DNA from: an uncultured Pelagibacteraceae bacterium
GTDB taxonomy: Bacteria > Pseudomonadota > Alphaproteobacteria > Pelagibacterales > Pelagibacteraceae
Length of the DNA stretch: 36,243 bases
Direction: 5' to 3'
Assembly: GCA_902568425.1 (NCBI GenBank)
Contig: CACFQM010000008.1
Span: 1-36,243, forward strand
Numbering within the stretch: position 1 is the stretch's first letter; each line of letters opens with the position of its first letter. Below the pieces are notes generated by a model, which worked only from the letters and a program-made list of their open reading frames with translations, ran no database searches and was not told the DNA's origin. A program made the translations under genes and the position numbers. Below are positions 33,737 through 36,243 of this stretch, one piece after another.

Positions 33737-34166
33737 TTATCTTTTTATAGCTCCTTGTGCAATTTCATCAACAAGATTATTGTACTTATTTTGAGCGTGA
33801 CCCTTTACCCATATCCATTTTATAGAATGTTTTGAGGATAAATTTTTCAACTTTTTCCATAGTTCGATATTTTTAACTGGTTTTTTTAGAAGCAGTTTTC
33901 CACCCATTTTTTTCCCATTTTTTTATCCAAGTTGTAATACCATCTTTTACGTAAGTAGAGTCTGTGTAAATTAAAATTTCAGATTTTTTTTTAAATTTTT
34001 GTATCGCTCTAATTGGTGCTAATAACTCCATTTTGTTATTTGTTGTGTTTTTTTCACTACCCGAGATCTCATCTTTTATTTTATCATCTACTAGTATTAT
34101 CGCAGCCCATCCACCAGGACCTGGATTTCCTGAGCATGCACCGTCAGTATAAATTTTGTATTTCAT
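33737..34166 (-). CDS. rnhA: Ribonuclease HI, interrupted by a one-base frameshift
   Basis: RNase HI cuts the RNA strand of RNA-DNA hybrids. The four acidic catalytic residues sit in [37 protein letters not shown] and [10 protein letters not shown]. The last is only reached when the frame is restored: as read, translation ends at 33873 after SKKTS. Dropping one T from the seven-T run at 33881-33887 gives [18 protein letters not shown], then [20 protein letters not shown] and a TAA at 33737, for 142 residues, the normal length. The stop joins the rhodanese ATG directly. It starts 2 bp after thrB ends. Confidence 0.9.
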
Positions 34167-34167
34167 A

Positions 34168-35136
34168 TTAAATCAAATAATCTTCAAAACTTTTTGCGTT
34201 TTTATGAAATTCAAGCCTTTTTAAGTATTCTTCTGGATCTTTTATTTTCACAACTGCATTATCAACTGTATTAATATAATCAAAAACTCTCGTTAGAAGA
34301 AATCTTAAAGCAGCACCTTGGGACAGAACCTTAATAGCAACTTTTTCATCTTTAGATATTTTTCTAACTTCATTATATCCTTCCATTAATTTTTTTGCTT
34401 TTGTTACATTAAAACTTAAATTTTGTTTCATGCCATCAAAGCATAGTGCATTGAAGCATATTGCTATTTCAAAAGCATAAAAATCATTACACGAAAAATA
34501 AAAATCAATAAATCCAGAAAACTTATTATTCTTAAAAAAAATATTATCACTAAATAAATCTGCATGAATAATTCCAGATGGTAAATTTTTTGGCCATTCT
34601 TTCTCAATACTAGATAAATTTGCCTCAATTAAACTTGGGAGCTCTGCATGAATTTTATTACACCTGTCCTTAACTTGAGAAAAAATACTTCTCCAAGATC
34701 TAACTGATAAATCATTATTCCTTGTGAATTTAAAATTTTTTGTGATTTGATGCATTCTAGCAATTTGGTTTCCAACAATCTTGCATTCAGAAGGTGATAA
34801 ATTACTTTTTGATTTTCCATCCAAAAAACTGACGATCATAAATTTTTTATCATTAAAATCCGATATATAGTTATTGTCCTTATTTGATATAGGTTTTGGA
34901 CAAACAAAACCATTTTTACTAAGTTCGACCATCAAATTTGAAAAAAACGGTAAATCAGTTTCCTTAACTCTTCTCTCGTAAATTGTTAAAATATATTTAC
35001 CCTTTTCAGTTTCAATAGAATAATTTGTATTTTCAATACCTTCTTTAATACCCTCAAATTTTTTAAGTTTACCCAGTTTATAATTTAATAAAATATTATT
35101 AATCTCTTCTTGTTCTAATTTTGTGTATACAGCCAT
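34168..35136 (-). CDS. thrB: Homoserine kinase (aminoglycoside-phosphotransferase fold)
   Basis: This ThrB2-type kinase phosphorylates homoserine, supplying threonine synthase. It has 322 residues. It starts [20 protein letters not shown], has the [11 protein letters not shown] nucleotide-loop region, the catalytic [14 protein letters not shown] and the Mg-binding [18 protein letters not shown]. It is the choline-kinase-like form common in alphaproteobacteria, not the GHMP form of enterics. Its ATG follows the ispH TAA without a gap (TAAATG). Confidence 0.94.
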   Translation of the reverse strand: MAVYTKLEQEEINNILLNYKLGKLKKFEGIKEGIENTNYSIETEKGKYILTIYERRVKETDLPFFSNLMVELSKNGFVCPKPISNKDNNYISDFNDKKFMIVSFLDGKSKSNLSPSECKIVGNQIARMHQITKNFKFTRNNDLSVRSWRSIFSQVKDRCNKIHAELPSLIEANLSSIEKEWPKNLPSGIIHADLFSDNIFFKNNKFSGFIDFYFSCNDFYAFEIAICFNALCFDGMKQNLSFNVTKAKKLMEGYNEVRKISKDEKVAIKVLSQGAALRFLLTRVFDYINTVDNAVVKIKDPEEYLKRLEFHKNAKSFEDYLI

Positions 35137-36072
35137 TTAACTCACTTCTTTTGGCAATTTAAAAACGACTTTTTCGTTTGCAGTAATAATTTCTTCAATT
35201 GAAACATTCATACTTTCTTTTATTTCTGAAATAAAGTTTTGCACTAATTCTTCAGGTGCTGAAGCACCAGATGAAAGACCAATAGTCTTACAATTTTTTA
35301 TTTTATCTATTGGAGCTTTTTTACCATAAAAAATTAATTCTGAATTTTCACATCCAGATTTTTTAGCTACTTCAACCAATCTTGCTGAATTTGATGAATT
35401 TCTACTTCCTAAAACAAAAAACATCTCACAATTTGGAGCAATTTTTTTAACCGCTGATTGTCTATTCGTTGTTGCATAGCAAATATCTTCTTTAATTGGT
35501 CCCTTTATTTCTGGAAATTTTTGTTTCAATGCATCAATAATTTCTTTTGTATCATCAACAGATAGTGTTGTTTGAGTAACATAAGCAACTGGTTTTGAAA
35601 AACTTAAATTTTTAACATCCCCAACAGTCTCAATTAGCTTAATGGAACCCGTGGGTAGTTGTCCCATTGTGCCTATAACTTCTGGATGATTTTTATGACC
35701 AATTAGAACAATATCAAAACCCTTCTTAAATAGCTGCTCTGTTTCTCGGTGAACCTTCGAAACAAGAGGGCAAGTAGCATCTACATAAAAGATTTTTTTT
35801 GATTTTGCCTCTTCAGGTATTTTTTTTGGTACGCCGTGTGCTGAAAAAATAACTGGTCTAGATGCATCCTTTATTTCGGATAACTCTTCTACAAAAACGG
35901 CACCTAGTTTTTTTAAAGACTCGACTACATTTTTATTATGAACTATCTCATGTCTTACATAAACTGGAGAACCATATTTATCTAAAGCTTTTTTTACTAT
36001 CTCTATAGCTCTATCAACGCCAGCACAAAATCCTCTTGGAGCAGCTAAATAAATTTTAATTTCTTTTTTCAT
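35137..36072 (-). CDS. ispH: 4-hydroxy-3-methylbut-2-enyl diphosphate reductase
   Basis: IspH (LytB) makes IPP and DMAPP in the last step of the MEP pathway, with a [4Fe-4S] cluster. The three cluster cysteines appear in LAAPRGFCAGVDRAIEIV, DATCPLVSKVH and DICYATTNRQ. HEIVHNKNVV and SAHGVP supply the diphosphate-binding His residues, and GSRNSSNSARL follows. The 311 residues are typical. Its start overlaps the upstream likely retinal-biosynthesis gene by 17 bp, putting isoprenoid supply next to isoprenoid use. Confidence 0.97.
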   Translation of the reverse strand: MKKEIKIYLAAPRGFCAGVDRAIEIVKKALDKYGSPVYVRHEIVHNKNVVESLKKLGAVFVEELSEIKDASRPVIFSAHGVPKKIPEEAKSKKIFYVDATCPLVSKVHRETEQLFKKGFDIVLIGHKNHPEVIGTMGQLPTGSIKLIETVGDVKNLSFSKPVAYVTQTTLSVDDTKEIIDALKQKFPEIKGPIKEDICYATTNRQSAVKKIAPNCEMFFVLGSRNSSNSARLVEVAKKSGCENSELIFYGKKAPIDKIKNCKTIGLSSGASAPEELVQNFISEIKESMNVSIEEIITANEKVVFKLPKEVS

Positions 36073-36243
36073 TAATATCTAACAAATATTCCAACAATAT
36101 ATGCGGAAAAGTAAGTGACGCCAAACCAATAAATATAACCTTGATGATCACGTCATTTAAACCATAGGATTTTGATAAGAAAATGCTTGCTACCAAATAC
36201 AAAATTGCTGTTACAACCGTTAAAGGCAAAGCTTTTTTAATAT
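36056..36243 (-). CDS. blh: C-terminal fragment of a likely Brp/Blh beta-carotene 15,15'-dioxygenase (runs off the window)
   Basis: A minus-strand frame enters from the window edge and ends in TAA at 36056, inside the ispH start. Its 61 visible residues hold two hydrophobic segments, LPLTVVTAILYLVASIFL and VIFIGLASLTFPHILLEYLL, then DINEKRN. The GLASLTFPHILL ending matches the conserved C-terminal helix of Brp/Blh proteins, which cleave beta-carotene to retinal. SAR11 carries such a gene for proteorhodopsin. With only the last ~60 residues visible the call is moderate; another polytopic protein is possible. Confidence 0.55.
   Translation of the reverse strand, partial: IKKALPLTVVTAILYLVASIFLSKSYGLNDVIIKVIFIGLASLTFPHILLEYLLDINEKRN

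Overview
The window is a gene-dense, very AT-rich (visibly around 70% or more A+T) alphaproteobacterial chromosome segment. It most resembles SAR11 (Pelagibacterales). The supporting signs are a streamlined layout with 4-bp ATGA overlaps and almost no intergenic DNA, alphaproteobacteria-specific families (DUF3035, DUF2093, HisZ), a G-1-less tRNA-His next to a divergent HisRS, and gene neighbourhoods known from Pelagibacter. This assignment is inference from content, not from a phylogeny.

Layout. 1-590: 5' part of malate synthase G (minus), divergent from accA. 1.8-2.4 kb: a cold-shock gene, a strong stem-loop, and a 240-bp leader with a tiny His-codon-rich ORF and two hairpins. 2.4-5.7 kb: tRNA-His, hisS, hisZ, hisG, closed by a terminator embedded in the end of hisG. 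5.8-8.3 kb (minus): an unknown membrane protein, then groES-groEL behind a sigma-32-like promoter. 8.4-14.8 kb (plus): HAD phosphatase, ribF, ileS, lspA, a DUF3035 lipoprotein, pgi. 14.7-16.6 kb (minus): purD-rsmD. 16.6 kb: DUF2093. 16.8-22.5 kb (minus): ubiA-msbA-waaA-lpxK-lpxL, covering quinone prenylation plus the late steps of lipid A/Kdo assembly and export. 22.5-23.2 kb: small membrane proteins. 23.2-24.5 kb (minus): qor-DUF1289. 24.5 kb: rsmE. 25.3-31.5 kb (plus): an aa3-type cytochrome oxidase operon (unknown 86-aa protein, coxB, coxA, two subunit III genes, subunit IV, ctaB, ctaG, unknown 57-aa CxxC protein) running into thrC and a peroxiredoxin. 33.4-36.2 kb (minus): ispH-thrB-rnhA-rhodanese, with the C-terminus of a likely Blh retinal-forming dioxygenase upstream of ispH.

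The most striking pattern is eight single-base frameshifts in seven otherwise intact conserved genes (pgi, rsmD, lpxL, msbA twice, qor, a peroxiredoxin, rnhA). Every one lies in an A/T run of 7-9 and every one is repaired by removing one base. I annotate these genes at their restored full extent. The cause is either homopolymer error in the sequence or genuine slippage-dependent expression. The most interesting regulatory candidate is the His-rich leader ORF immediately before tRNA-His-hisS-hisZ-hisG, which could couple His-tRNA charging to both synthetase and biosynthesis expression. After these corrections no gene-free stretch exceeds 300 bases.
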